Below, one piece after another: positions 55,153 to 64,000 of a stretch of DNA of 64,000 nucleotides (positions are counted from its first letter, which is position 1; each line of letters starts with the position of its first letter). Location: NCBI GenBank assembly GCA_948470475.1, contig OX419343.1:12102934-12166933 (forward strand), given 5' to 3'. The notes beneath the pieces were generated by a model, which was not told the origin of the DNA, searched no databases, and saw only the letters and a program-made list of their open reading frames with translations. A program made the translations under genes and the position numbers. This stretch comes from Galaxea fascicularis. Lineage: Eukaryota; Cnidaria; Anthozoa; Scleractinia; Euphylliidae.

Positions 55153-56045
55153 TGTGATGATTTCCTTTTTTTTGTTAGTGTTAATTATTCATTGTAGTGT
55201 TTAGCTTGTAATTAGAGGTGTTTTGTAATTATAAGAATAGCTAGTAAGTTTATTGTACTTAAGTGTTACTAAAGCGTTATCGTAGGAGTGTGAGGTATCA
55301 TGTTTTAACAATATGTAAGATAAGTGTTGTAAATGAATTAGCATAAAACATATAAAATGATAAGAGTAAACGCCATGTGCTGCAGTACATTTTTGGTGAA
55401 CGGACGAGCAAGGAAAGAGAGAGACGGATTACAGGGCCTGAGGGCAAGAAGAGAAAGAAGAGAGAATTCACTGCCAAGAGCCATTGGCAGGCGCCAGCCA
55501 AAATTACTTGACGAAACTCGTTTGTCAGTGGTGGCGAAAGAGCGGAGAAGTGCTACGTGCTGTCTACGTGCAGTCTACGTGCTGTGTAGCGACTGAGAGT
55601 ACTGTTGAAAGACCACGTGCTGAGGAGAAATTGTCGACTGAAAGAAAAAGAAAAGTACGTACGAAGCAGAGCTTGGTTTGAAGTGAAGAGAACGAGGTTT
55701 GTGCAATCGGTTCAGATTTTGTGGTGTTGGTTTAGAAAAGTCAAGGATCTCGAAAAGGAACTGAACTGCGAACAATTTAACTGTAAATAATCAGTTTTGT
55801 AATTAGTGTCAGTTTTGTTATCGTTTAGGTTTTATAATTACTCTAGGTAAAGTTATTTAAGAATTAGTTTTACTTTGTATAATTATTAGTATCCTATTTA
55901 AAGCAAGTTATTTTTAGTGTAATTGTTCAGTGTAATAAATACTTGTAGACTTATGTTTTGTTGTTGCGTGTTTTCTCGGGTTTGTTTATGCCTAGTATTT
56001 TTGTTTGTTAAGGAGTGCCCACCTTTGTGGCGCGGTTTCGTCACA
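55153..56045 (+). repeat. 3' LTR of the Gmr1-type element
   Basis: 893 bases, the same as the 5' LTR except one visible C/G difference near 55617. Ends CGTCACA, followed by CTGTG, the target duplication. Confidence 0.9.
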
Positions 56046-56050
56046 CTGTG

Positions 56051-56277
56051 ATCATGAGTACATCGAACAGACCAAGCGTCAGCTTGGCACGCGTTTAAAA
56101 GAGCATCAAAAAGCAGTTTTTCTTTGCAAAAAAGAAAATTCCGCTTTGTCGGAACATGCTTGCCAAACCAACCACACAATAGCGTGGGATAATTCCAAAA
56201 TTATCACCACTAACCGGCGGTACCATCAACGGCTTTGTTTGGAAGCTTGGCACATTAACTCCGCCACGCTCCTTTAA
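56051..56277 (+). pseudogene. GIY-YIG endonuclease end of the Penelope-like element
   Basis: Reads CDHEYIEQTKRQLGTRLKEH, then ENSALSEHACQTNH and RLCLEAWHINSATLL with a TAA stop. This is the GIY-YIG fold of Penelope-type elements: YIEQTK stands where YIGQTK is usual (Gly to Glu), the catalytic Arg is in RLKEH, and the Glu in CLEAW. The nuclease nicks target DNA to prime RT. Confidence 0.75.
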
Positions 56278-56387
56278 ACCGTGACGATGGCGGCCTTTTA
56301 CCTGACACCTATTTACACCTCATCAAAACAAAAGGTCGTTAATTAGTAAGCGTATAAAAGGCTCCTTTTTGCAACACTAGATCACCT

Positions 56388-56427
56388 CTGATGAAGACAC
56401 TAGACAGGAGTGTCGAAACGTTGGGTC
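56388..56427 (+). ncRNA. Hammerhead ribozyme-like motif
   Basis: CTGATGA, then GACAC ... GTGTC (perfect five-pair stem II with an 11-base loop), then CGAAAC and GTTGGGTC with the cleavage-site-like GTC at 56425-56427. Minimal hammerheads with a very short stem III are known in Penelope-like elements (Cervera and De la Pena). Stem I pairing is weak here, so activity is doubtful. Confidence 0.6.
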
Positions 56428-56543
56428 GTGAATTGTAACTTTTTAAGTTACATTCATCAAATTTCAAACCAGAGTAGCATCAAACCATGTCTGATTATCC
56501 ACCTGGTTGCAGTGTGAACTTGAACATACCGACTTCGGGATAT

Positions 56544-58757
56544 GTTTCCCAAGAACACAAAACGTCAGATCATACATCTCTGCAATATGACAAACAAGTT
56601 GTCGTGTCGCATGCAGATACCCCAGTTAATGCAACAGCTAAGTGTTTACCGCCAAAGGTCCTAGAGTTTTATGCACCTAACAGCTGTGGGGGCACCTCAA
56701 CCAAAGCTCAGACACCCCTTATTAAAGACAGTGAATCCAATATGCATACTTACAGTTCTACCCTAAAGCCAACTCAGCCATACCCGTTCAGCCAAGGAAG
56801 TGAATATGTATCTCGGCCTATAATCACCCCTGTTGGGTTAGTGTCAGATCTTCAAACAAATACAGTATCCTCATGTGATTACGTCTATTCGCCCCAACAA
56901 TCGATTGCATGCAGTAGTGGATACGCAAGTCCAGTTACATCAGTTTCTTGGTCAACAAAACCTGAAATTGAGTGTTCAGGAAAACTGAGTAGTCAAACTC
57001 CTCAAGTCATTCCTTCATTGTTGAGACCTACATGTGTTAGTGCATCACCTGCTGTTAATAGTTTCTAAGCCTGTTCCCCTGATCATCCAAAGTTTGAAAG
57101 TCCATTGAACCACCCTTGCTCAAGTAGTTCACCACTGTGGTGCCCAAGCCCAAGAAGTACATCGACTTCCCAGTCAAGTCAAGTTAAGTCAAACCCTCTG
57201 CATCGACCAGTTCAAGTAGATCCTGTGGGAGAACCTGTAGATGCATTCATTGACAGGCTGGTAGATGGCCAGGAGACTGTCTTTACGGCAAATCTCAATA
57301 GCTCACAGACAGACTCTGGTATAGCTCTGCTCCGAGCACAGGAGCAGCAACGCTTGCCACCCCTTGAGCTTTTCAAGTTTACCGGCAAGCCGATTGAGTG
57401 GCCCAAGTTTATAGAGCGATTTCGTGACCAGATCCATAATAAGATGACACTGACTGACTCGGATGGAATGTCCTATCTCTTTCAAAATCTCAGCGGTGAA
57501 GCAAAGAAAGCAGTGGAAAGTTTGGGTATGACTGGCTATAGTTATCCAACAGCCCTCAAAATACTAAAAAGACAATTTGGGAACCCCAGCAGTGTGGCAT
57601 CAGCCTACGTAAAGAACATGCTTGATAACTCTGTTGTGACTTCACATGATAGACAGGCATTGCGTGATTATTATTATCAAGTGAAAGCTTGTACCACCTG
57701 GTGTGTCAAGATGGGTCAGTCTGCTATACTTTTAACACCAGAGTATCTAAGCAGGGCCACAATGCGGTTACCCATTAACCTCAGAGTGAGATGGTACGAA
57801 CATATTGATGGTCATACTGAGAGAGCTACCTTAATAGGGTTCGAAAGGTAGCTTTGCAAAAGAGTTGACACCCTATTCAACCCGCTTGAGGATTTCATAT
57901 GTGAAGAGTGGAACAAGAAGCAGTCGTATACGAGACCAAAGTCAAATCTGAAGCTTCATTCTCTCGCTACAACTACCAAACCTCCAAATGCAGTTCAAAT
58001 CCAGCCCTACAACAAGGAGGGTGGGAACTCAGCCCATCCTAATGAACAGAAGTGCGTTGTTTGTTCAGACAGGTACCGTGTTGCCTTCTGTCCTGCTTTT
58101 AAGTCCAAAGCCTTGAAGGAGAGGAAACAAGTTGTATGGGAACATAGACTTTGCTTTAATTGCCTGAAAGCAAACCATCAATCGAAAGAATGTCCAAGTA
58201 CCAACCGACCTCATCACACTCTCCTGCATGAAGATCATCAAAGCGACTCACATAGTCATATTTCAGCTCACTGCGAAAGCACTGATGTACGGTCACCAAT
58301 CTTTCAAAAGGAGAATGCTCAGCCGCAGGTACCCAGTACGAGCTCTCCTCAAGTTCCATTTGAAGTCCCGAGAAGCATCAATCAAGTGAGCGTTGAGCCT
58401 CGGAGAAAGGTCCTCCTGCAAGTCCTGCCGGTTCAAATACATGGTCCTCATGGTGTAGTTGACACATATGCTGCCCTTGATGCTGGGAGCGACTCCACCT
58501 TAATCAGAAGGGACTTAGCAGACCACCTGCGGCTTGGTGGTGAGGCACACCAGATTAGTCTAAACACAGTTGGATCTGATGCCAAGATCCAGAATGTAAG
58601 CCGAGTGAGTTTCTCCTTGTCATCTAAAATCTACCCTCAACCGATTTCTGTACAGGGAGCATGGGTGATTGACAGACTCAATGTCCCATCCGTCAAGGTG
58701 TCGAAGGAAAGGGTGACTGAACAATGGAACCATTTGTTGAACATTGACCTTCCTTAA
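56544..58757 (+). pseudogene. gag: BEL Gag and protease, with stops
   Basis: The Ser/Pro/Thr-rich Gag region (56544-57068) ends in TAA; the same frame goes on to a DUF1759-like core (57105-57851: LPPLELFKFTGKPIEWPKF, FQNLSGEAKKAVESL), then TAG, then KTLFNPLEDF-like sequence in frame. A knuckle CFNCLKANHQSKEC lies near 58155 and the protease AALDAGSDSTLIRRDLADHL near 58470. TAA follows NIDLP at 58755. Three in-frame stops mark this copy as dead. ATG 56487 lies in the insert, so I do not use it. Confidence 0.75.
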
Positions 58758-58800
58758 CTCGATGGTAGCGATCGATGTATAGGTTCTCGTTGGATCTGAC

Positions 58801-60777
58801 ATGGCTCGCTTACTGATTCACCTGGATGTTCGGCAAGGGCGATGGGATGAACCCATTGCCGTAAAAACACCCTTGGGGTGGACCCTGTTTGGAAATGTGG
58901 ACAATGAACACTGTGACACAATCAATGCCAATTTCCTTGTAACTGATCAACAAGCTCGACTGCAGAATCAAATTGAGCGGTTTTGGGAGATAGACTCCTA
59001 TGCTACCAAGCAAGCCCCCTCTGACTCTGGCGTGTCAGCTGAAGACAGACGAGCGTTGTCGATATTAGAAAGCAGCACAGTGAAGGAGGAAGGCCACTAC
59101 AAAATAGCACTGTTGTGGAAGGCGGAGCCAAGTTTGCCCAACAATCGTGCTGTGGCCGTTTCGCGTCTCCATTCTACTGAAAGGAAGCTTATAAAGAATC
59201 CAGAACTGGCCAGAAAGTACCAGGACGTGATTAACAGTTATATCAGTAAAGGACATGCTAAGAAATTGACACCTGAGGAGTCAAGGAAAACGACCTCAAG
59301 AACATGGTACCTCCCACACCATGCAGTACTAAACCCCAACAAACCAGGGAAGGTTCGTGTGGTTTTTGATGCAGCGTCAAAGTATGACAAAGTTTCCCTG
59401 AATGACAACCTGCTCACTGGTCCCGACTTGCTCAATAATTTGGTAGGAATCCTGTTGCGATTTAGAAGTGGAAAGATTGGTATTATGGCGGATATGGAAC
59501 AGATGTTCCATCAGGTCGGAGTTTGTGAAGAAGACAGGGACTCGCTGCGTTTTCTGTGGAGAGATTTAGATGAAGCTAGACCGCCAGATGAGTACCAAAT
59601 GACAGTGCATGTTTTTGGTGCGGTCGACTCACCCTGTTGTGCCAACTATGCATTGCAAAGAACTGCCCTTGATCCGTCAAAGAACTTCAATGAGGAAGCA
59701 GTCCGTGCAGTCTTGCGCAACTTTTACATGGACGATCTTCTCTCCTCGAAACCAAATTCCGATGGAGCTGCCAACTTGGCCAAGCAGCTAATTAGCCTCC
59801 TAGCAACAGGAGGTTTCAGACTCACGAAGTGGATGTCGAACAGCCGAGAGGTCCTGGCAGCGATCCCCTCCTCTGAAGTGGCATGTGATACTGTTGATCT
59901 TGATCGTAATGAGTTGCCACATGAAAGAGCCCTTGGTGTCAAGTGGTACACGGAACAAGATTTCCTATGTCTGCAACCGGTGAAGAGTGGCTTCCCTGAC
60001 ACCAAGAGGGGAATATTGAGTGCCACAAGTAGCGTGTTTGGCCCCTTCGGTTTGGCTGCGCCATATGTGATTAAGGCAAAGCTGATCATACAGGAGCTGT
60101 GGAGACGTCAAACTGATTGGGACAAAGAGCTACCTGATGAAATTCTTCGGAGCTGGCAAAGCTGGAAGGATGGTTTGAAGTCATCTCAGGTTATTGCGGT
60201 TCCCACGGGGTATGGATTCCACCGTGACGAATGCCAAGATGTGCAACTAGATGTGTTTTGTGACGCCTCAGAGATGGCTTATGGAGCCGTAGCCTATTTC
60301 CGAACAATCAGTCATGGACGTGTAAATGTGAGTTTCATCATGAGTAAGACAAGGCTAGCCCCGATCAAGACCTTGACTATACCACGCCTGGAACTGCAAG
60401 CTGCACTGATAGCAGTCAGGCTGAAGTCGAAGATATTGACAGAAATCGACTTCGAAGTTGACGATACGTACCTCTGGAGTGACTCAGAGATTGTGCTCCA
60501 CTATATTAGGAACAATCACAGAAGATTCAGCGTTTATGTGTCGCACAGAGTTGCTGAAATTGCCTCTACCTCCGATGGTAAGGAGTGGCACCATGTGCCA
60601 GGCTCAATGAATGTTGCCGATGACTGCACAAGAGGGATCGAAATGTGTGATTTGACCCCTAAGTGTCGGTGGATCAGTGGCCCCACTTTCCTCATGCTCT
60701 CTAAAGACCAGTGGCCAAGGAATGAAAAAAAGCAGAATTTGACGACAGTCAGCTGGAAGTCAAGGCTTCAGTCCTGA
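58801..60777 (+). CDS. pol: BEL/Pao reverse transcriptase and RNase H
   Basis: 658 residues. Protease-RT linker LGWTLFGNV; RT with RTWYLPHHAVLNPNKPGKVR, VVFDAASK, IGIMADMEQMFHQV and the catalytic NFYMDDLL; SVFGPFGLAAPYVIKAK follows, typical of Pao. RNase H: LDVFCDASEMAYGAVAYF, RLELQAALIAVRL, YLWSDSEIVLHYI. The frame is lost at a run of seven A near 60725-60732; in another frame coding continues to 60807, where the TA composite begins. Confidence 0.85.
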   Translation: MARLLIHLDVRQGRWDEPIAVKTPLGWTLFGNVDNEHCDTINANFLVTDQQARLQNQIERFWEIDSYATKQAPSDSGVSAEDRRALSILESSTVKEEGHYKIALLWKAEPSLPNNRAVAVSRLHSTERKLIKNPELARKYQDVINSYISKGHAKKLTPEESRKTTSRTWYLPHHAVLNPNKPGKVRVVFDAASKYDKVSLNDNLLTGPDLLNNLVGILLRFRSGKIGIMADMEQMFHQVGVCEEDRDSLRFLWRDLDEARPPDEYQMTVHVFGAVDSPCCANYALQRTALDPSKNFNEEAVRAVLRNFYMDDLLSSKPNSDGAANLAKQLISLLATGGFRLTKWMSNSREVLAAIPSSEVACDTVDLDRNELPHERALGVKWYTEQDFLCLQPVKSGFPDTKRGILSATSSVFGPFGLAAPYVIKAKLIIQELWRRQTDWDKELPDEILRSWQSWKDGLKSSQVIAVPTGYGFHRDECQDVQLDVFCDASEMAYGAVAYFRTISHGRVNVSFIMSKTRLAPIKTLTIPRLELQAALIAVRLKSKILTEIDFEVDDTYLWSDSEIVLHYIRNNHRRFSVYVSHRVAEIASTSDGKEWHHVPGSMNVADDCTRGIEMCDLTPKCRWISGPTFLMLSKDQWPRNEKKQNLTTVSWKSRLQS

Positions 60778-60809
60778 CAACGTCCGCTACATCCAGTGTG
60801 AGTATGGTA

Positions 60810-62731
60810 CAACGAGTTGCAAAAATACTTGAGACACTGTACGCTATTTGGCCTTGAATGACGTTTCCATGATCTTCCGCTTTCCCTCCCCCTCCCCCTC
60901 TTATCAATGTTGTTAACGGTGCAGCACCATGCTCGAAACTTTGAGGAACAACTTTGAAAGGGGGAGAGGGAGGGGGTGTGTATTGTATCTCACAGATTTG
61001 TTGGCGGCAGCGTTTTAGAGAAAGAAGAGACGTTTTTGATGGCGAATGTCTCAACAATTTTGCAACTGGTTGTCTCAATGCTAGTGCACTGTATGGCCAC
61101 TTTATTAGTTAGGGAATGTGGGCGAGAGCTATTGTAGTTTTTGCTTTTAATGAGGTGTTTAAAACAAATAGGGTTTCATTGTCTTACATCACGTGGATTG
61201 AAAATGGCCAGCGGATAAAGCTCATTTTGTGCTGTTTATCGTACGACGTAATCGGAGCGTATTTCACTGCTTTTACGGAGCAAACCCGAAAACATTCTTA
61301 AGCTTCGATATAGACTACTTATATAACTCCGTTTTTGCTCTTACGGTCTGTAAAGACGTGATTCTAAGCGATTTACTGTGAATCTCCGTCAGGCAGGAGG
61401 TTTACCTTTTCAAATGACGCCAAAAGCCGACACTAGATTGAGGAGATAAGCTGTTGTTAATGTAAAAGAATTAGCCACATAAACAGACATTCTAATGTGA
61501 TCGCGTGCCATTAAATCCAGCTGCTTAGAAAACAGCGGCAGAATATATAAAATGAAATGCCAAAGTGCTGTCAATGTTTTGCATCGTTTATGTTACACTG
61601 ATTGAAACGTTTTTTACGAATTTCCACAAAGGACTGTTACGAAATTCAACGGTCTACCATTCTAGCACGGTCTACCATTGCGTTCACTAAAAAATACATT
61701 AAGATATCATATATCTTACTCTTCGATGGTAGACCGTGCTAAAATGGTAGACCGTCAGAAAATCAAAGGAAATGCATATTACACTTATAATCGTTTTACC
61801 ACTGTTCTCGTTTGGTATTTGTCACTATTTAGGATTGGAAAGAAATGATAGTAGCCCAAGTAGTTTTCTCCTAAAGCCATTTACTCAAAAAGTAACGCAA
61901 TCACAGAATGTTACATGACCAAATAGCATGCCAATTGTTCTTGCGTTACAAAATAAAAGGGACGAAATTACCACACTGTTGTCAGGTGAAATTAATTGCC
62001 TAGTAGTCTTGTAGGGCGGTCTTTATTGTCGGCTAAAATCAAATGTAAGCAGTTATGCATTGGCGCGATAGTTTTGTCAATAATGTCACTTCGCATTGAG
62101 CATTGACTATGGTGTGCTCTCTACTGGTAGTGTTAACTCTTGAAAAGTCTCACACCTGTCATAGTCTATCATATCTTATAAACGCTTTAAGTTGGGCGTC
62201 TATGTCTAGACGCCCTAGACGTAAGGCGTCTATTAAGTTGCACGAACAAAAGGAAATAATACACTCCGATTTGTTACGTCATTAACTGCAAGTTAAGAAA
62301 ATTCGACGAATTCAAATTTAGTTTTTTGCATACTCTCTGACGAACTAGAGCGTCAATATGTCTAAGACTATAATAAGGAAATATAGTTCTTCAAAATTAA
62401 TTGCTAAGCTCCATTGTTGCATCCTTCATACCAGAGAAAACAAAGTTCACTTTTATACCTTAATTAGACAACGAGTTGCAAAAATACTTGAGACACTGTA
62501 CGCTATTTGGCCTTGAATGACGTTTCCATGATCTTCCGCTTTCCCTCCCCCTCCCCCTCTTATCAATGTTGTTAACGGTGCAGCACCATGCTCGAAACTT
62601 TGAGGAACAACTTTGAAAGGGGGAGAGGGAGGGGGTGTGTATTGTATCTCACAGATTTGTTGGCGGCAGCGTTTTAGAGAAAGAAGAGACGTTTTTGATG
62701 GCGAATGTCTCAACAATTTTGCAACTGGTTG
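60810..62731. mobile_element. TA-flanked composite element with 263-base ends
   Basis: TA lies on both outer sides (60808-60809; 62732-62733), and BEL coding is rejoined across it (VSMV on one side, AWERHSSWKK on the other). The two 263-base ends (60810-61072; 62469-62731) look identical and in direct orientation. Each end is itself bounded by inverted repeats: CAACGAGTTGCAAAA and, inverted, CAACCAGTTGCAAAA. So each is a MITE-like unit, and the two bracket 1.4 kb of other DNA. No transposase was seen. A TA duplication suggests Tc1/mariner-type or a similar TA-specific enzyme. Confidence 0.75.
61649..61755. repeat. Hairpin of GGTCTACCAT units inside the composite
   Basis: Left arm 61649-61678 and right arm 61726-61755 are reverse complements with one mismatch in 30. 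Each arm holds two copies of ACGGTCTACCAT, and the spacer contains the smaller palindrome AAGATATCATATATCTT. It lies in the non-coding centre of the composite element. Confidence 0.75.
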
Positions 62732-62733
62732 TA

Positions 62734-64000
62734 GCGTGGGAGAGGCACTCTTCTTGGAAGAAGCTAGTGCGCGTGTACGCATGGTGGATGAGGTACAAGT
62801 TCAAGTTAAAGTGTAAAGTGAGGAAGCAATGTCCTCCCTCAGAGCGACAAGGGAAAATGTTGTGCGCCAATGATCTTAAAGAGGCCTCTCTAGCCTTATG
62901 CCAGTCAGCACAGATTGAGTCGTACAAAGAAGACTATGAAGATCTTCAAGCCAACAGGGCGCTACCCCACAACAGTTCACTACTGCCACTGCAGCCTATT
63001 TTCTTTGGCGGAGTTATCAGAGTTGGAGGCCGTCTCAACAAAGGTCCTATACCATTTGAGGCAAAGCACCAAGTGATTCTTCCCCCATCACATCCAATTT
63101 CAAAACTCGTAGTACAAGACCTTCATGAGAAGCATCTACACGTTGGGAGAGAACATACTCTAGCCCTTGTGCGACAGCAGTTCTGGATTCCACAAGGACA
63201 GTCACTTGTTAGGAAGATCGTTAATGATTGCCTGTACTGTAGAAGAAGAAGAATAACCAAGCCTAAGGTGCCTGTAATGGCGGACTTGCCCAGAGAGCGA
63301 CTTGCACTTTTTGAGCCTCCGTTTACAAACACTGGTGTGGACTATTTTGGTCCTATGAATGTTAAGAAAGGAAGAAGCACCGAGAAAAGATGGGGATGCA
63401 TCTTTACCTGTCTAACCATCCGCTCGGTCCATTTAGAGCTAGCAGGAGACTTAAGTACTGATTCGTTTATCATGGCCTTGAGGAGATTTCGAAGCCGTAG
63501 AGGCAATCCTAGGACATTGCGTTCAGATAACGGAACCAATTTTGTGGGAGTTAAGAGAGAACTAGAGGAAGCACTGAAGTCATTAAATCAAGAAAGCGTC
63601 GCAAGTGAGCTAGCCCAGCAAGGGATTGCATGGTATTTTAACCCACCATCGTCCCCTCATATGGGAGGAATCTTTGAGTCACTGGTGAAGCAAGTTAAGA
63701 GAGCCATGAAGACTGTAATTAATGACTAGGTTATGCCAGAGGAGACACTCCATACAGTTCTTGTTGAGACTGAGACTGTACTAAATAGCCGCCCGCTAAC
63801 TTCAGTCAGTGACGACTTGAATGACTATGAAGCATTAACACCAAACCACTTTCTGATTGGAAGAGCATCTCCTAACAGCCCTCCAGGTCAATTTGAGGAG
63901 CGAGAAGTTAACAGCCGCAAGCGGTGGAGAATGGCGCAAGCGCTCGCTGATATGCTGTGGCGTTGGTGGCGGAAGGAGTATTTACCTAGCCTGACTACCC
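62734..64000 (+). pseudogene. pol: BEL/Pao integrase, cut by the window edge
   Basis: The frame after the composite opens AWERHSSWKKLVRVYAW. The zinc-binding region has HEKHLHVGREHTLALVRQQF and CLYCRRRR; the catalytic core GVDYFGPMNV, RSDNGTNFVG and SSPHMGGIFESLV with the third acidic residue. A TAG at 63727-63729 follows MKTVIND, but VMPEETLHTVLVETETVLNS and LTPNHFLIGRA continue in the same frame to the edge, so this is an in-frame stop in an otherwise good integrase. Confidence 0.8.

Larger units (their letters stand above)
49433..56045 (+). mobile_element. Gmr1-type Ty3/Gypsy retrotransposon, young
   Basis: Two LTRs of 893 bases (49433-50325; 55153-56045) start TGTGATGATT and end CGTCACA, and differ at one visible base (ACCACCTGC near 49897 against ACCACGTGC near 55617). 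CTGTG flanks both sides. A primer-binding-like TGGTGTCAGGAGTGGG follows the 5' LTR, and AAGGGGGGAGG precedes the 3' LTR. Domain order is Gag, protease, integrase, RT, RNase H. Gypsy-type RT with the integrase in front of it is the hallmark of Gmr1-like elements. Coding is nearly intact; see the separate entries. Confidence 0.9.
48370..56530 (+). mobile_element. Penelope-like element in BEL, 5'-truncated
   Basis: GACTTCGGGATAT (13 bases) occurs at 48357-48369 and 56531-56543. Removing the insert and one copy restores the BEL Gag frame through GMTSGYVSQEH. Own sequence (about 1.5 kb) is 48370-49432 plus 56051-56530; the rest is the Gypsy insert 49433-56045. It codes RT and a GIY-YIG endonuclease and ends with a hammerhead-like motif. 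The last 70 bases (about 56463-56530) do not look like typical Penelope 3' end and resemble BEL Gag codons. Confidence 0.8.
47603..64000 (+). mobile_element. BEL/Pao LTR retrotransposon, runs off the window
   Basis: It begins with a candidate short LTR, cuts the AT-rich polymerase, and continues to the right edge. Own segments are 47603-48369, 56544-60809 and 62732-64000; between them lie the Penelope-like insert (48370-56530) and the TA-flanked composite (60810-62731). Order: coiled-coil Gag start, DUF1759-like Gag, zinc knuckle, DAGS protease, RT with YMDD, RNase H, integrase, as in BEL/Pao. Several stops and frameshifts show that it is inactive. The 3' LTR lies outside, so age cannot be read from LTR divergence. 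Confidence 0.8.

Noticed and set aside
49433..56045. Copia element, because the integrase precedes RT
   Set aside because: RT and RNase H are plain Ty3/Gypsy (YIDD, GYWQIPL, LQTDHNPLVWL) and Gag has a Gypsy-type capsid and knuckle; Gmr1-type order explains it.
56487..57068. Independent gene starting at ATG 56487
   Set aside because: The ATG lies at the edge of the Penelope insert; downstream coding is BEL Gag interrupted by in-frame stops.
60810..62731. LTR retrotransposon with 263-base LTRs
   Set aside because: The repeats have their own long inverted ends, the target duplication is TA, and the centre has no retroelement coding.

Overview
The window is animal nuclear DNA. It has spliced genes with GT-AG introns, CARD, death, SH3 and WW domains, tRNA-derived SINEs and a dense mix of LINE, Gypsy, BEL, Penelope-like, Polinton-type and MITE sequence. 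The mix and the AT-rich background best fit an anthozoan cnidarian (stony coral or sea anemone). That is inference; no species marker was seen. All calls were made by eye, without database searches.

Left part (1-28.7 kb): two host genes start divergently about 0.9 kb apart. On the minus strand is the 5' end of an ARHGAP9/12/15/27-type Rho GTPase-activating protein (SH3 exon 10483-10959, WW exon 4394-4588). Its 6-kb intron holds a hAT remnant and a Crypton-recombinase-like fragment. On the plus strand, 14 exons from 11844 to 26783 splice in frame into an 857-residue protein: CARD, death domain, then two tandem caspase/paracaspase-like domains. Both of these lack the catalytic His and Cys, and matching exon lengths and intron phases show that they arose by duplication. 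It is the most interesting gene here, a candidate non-enzymatic scaffold of innate immune or cell-death signalling. Its introns carry a SINE and several MITEs.

Middle part (28.7-46.8 kb): a LINE fragment (about 28.76-36.25 kb) is split by a Gypsy element (28889-34274, minus strand, 144-bp LTRs, TSD ATAC) and two MITEs. The Gypsy element is itself split in its RNase H by a 389-bp solo-LTR-like insert. Next comes a GC-rich Polinton/Maverick-like remnant (about 38.6-46.6 kb): an integrase (plus) converging on a protein-primed family B DNA polymerase (minus). The polymerase is broken by a MITE, a LINE with another LINE inside it, and an 86-bp inverted duplication.

Right part (46.8-64 kb): a nest of elements. 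A second, AT-rich Polinton-type DNA polymerase is interrupted by a BEL/Pao element (47603 to beyond the window). BEL is interrupted by a 5'-truncated Penelope-like element (13-bp TSD), and that by a young Ty3/Gypsy element (49433-56045, two 893-bp LTRs differing at one visible base, TSD CTGTG). This last element has the order gag-PR-INT-RT-RNaseH, the hallmark of Gmr1-type Gypsy elements, and its Gag has a SCAN-like region. The BEL pol is also split by a TA-flanked 1.92-kb composite element with identical 263-bp ends.
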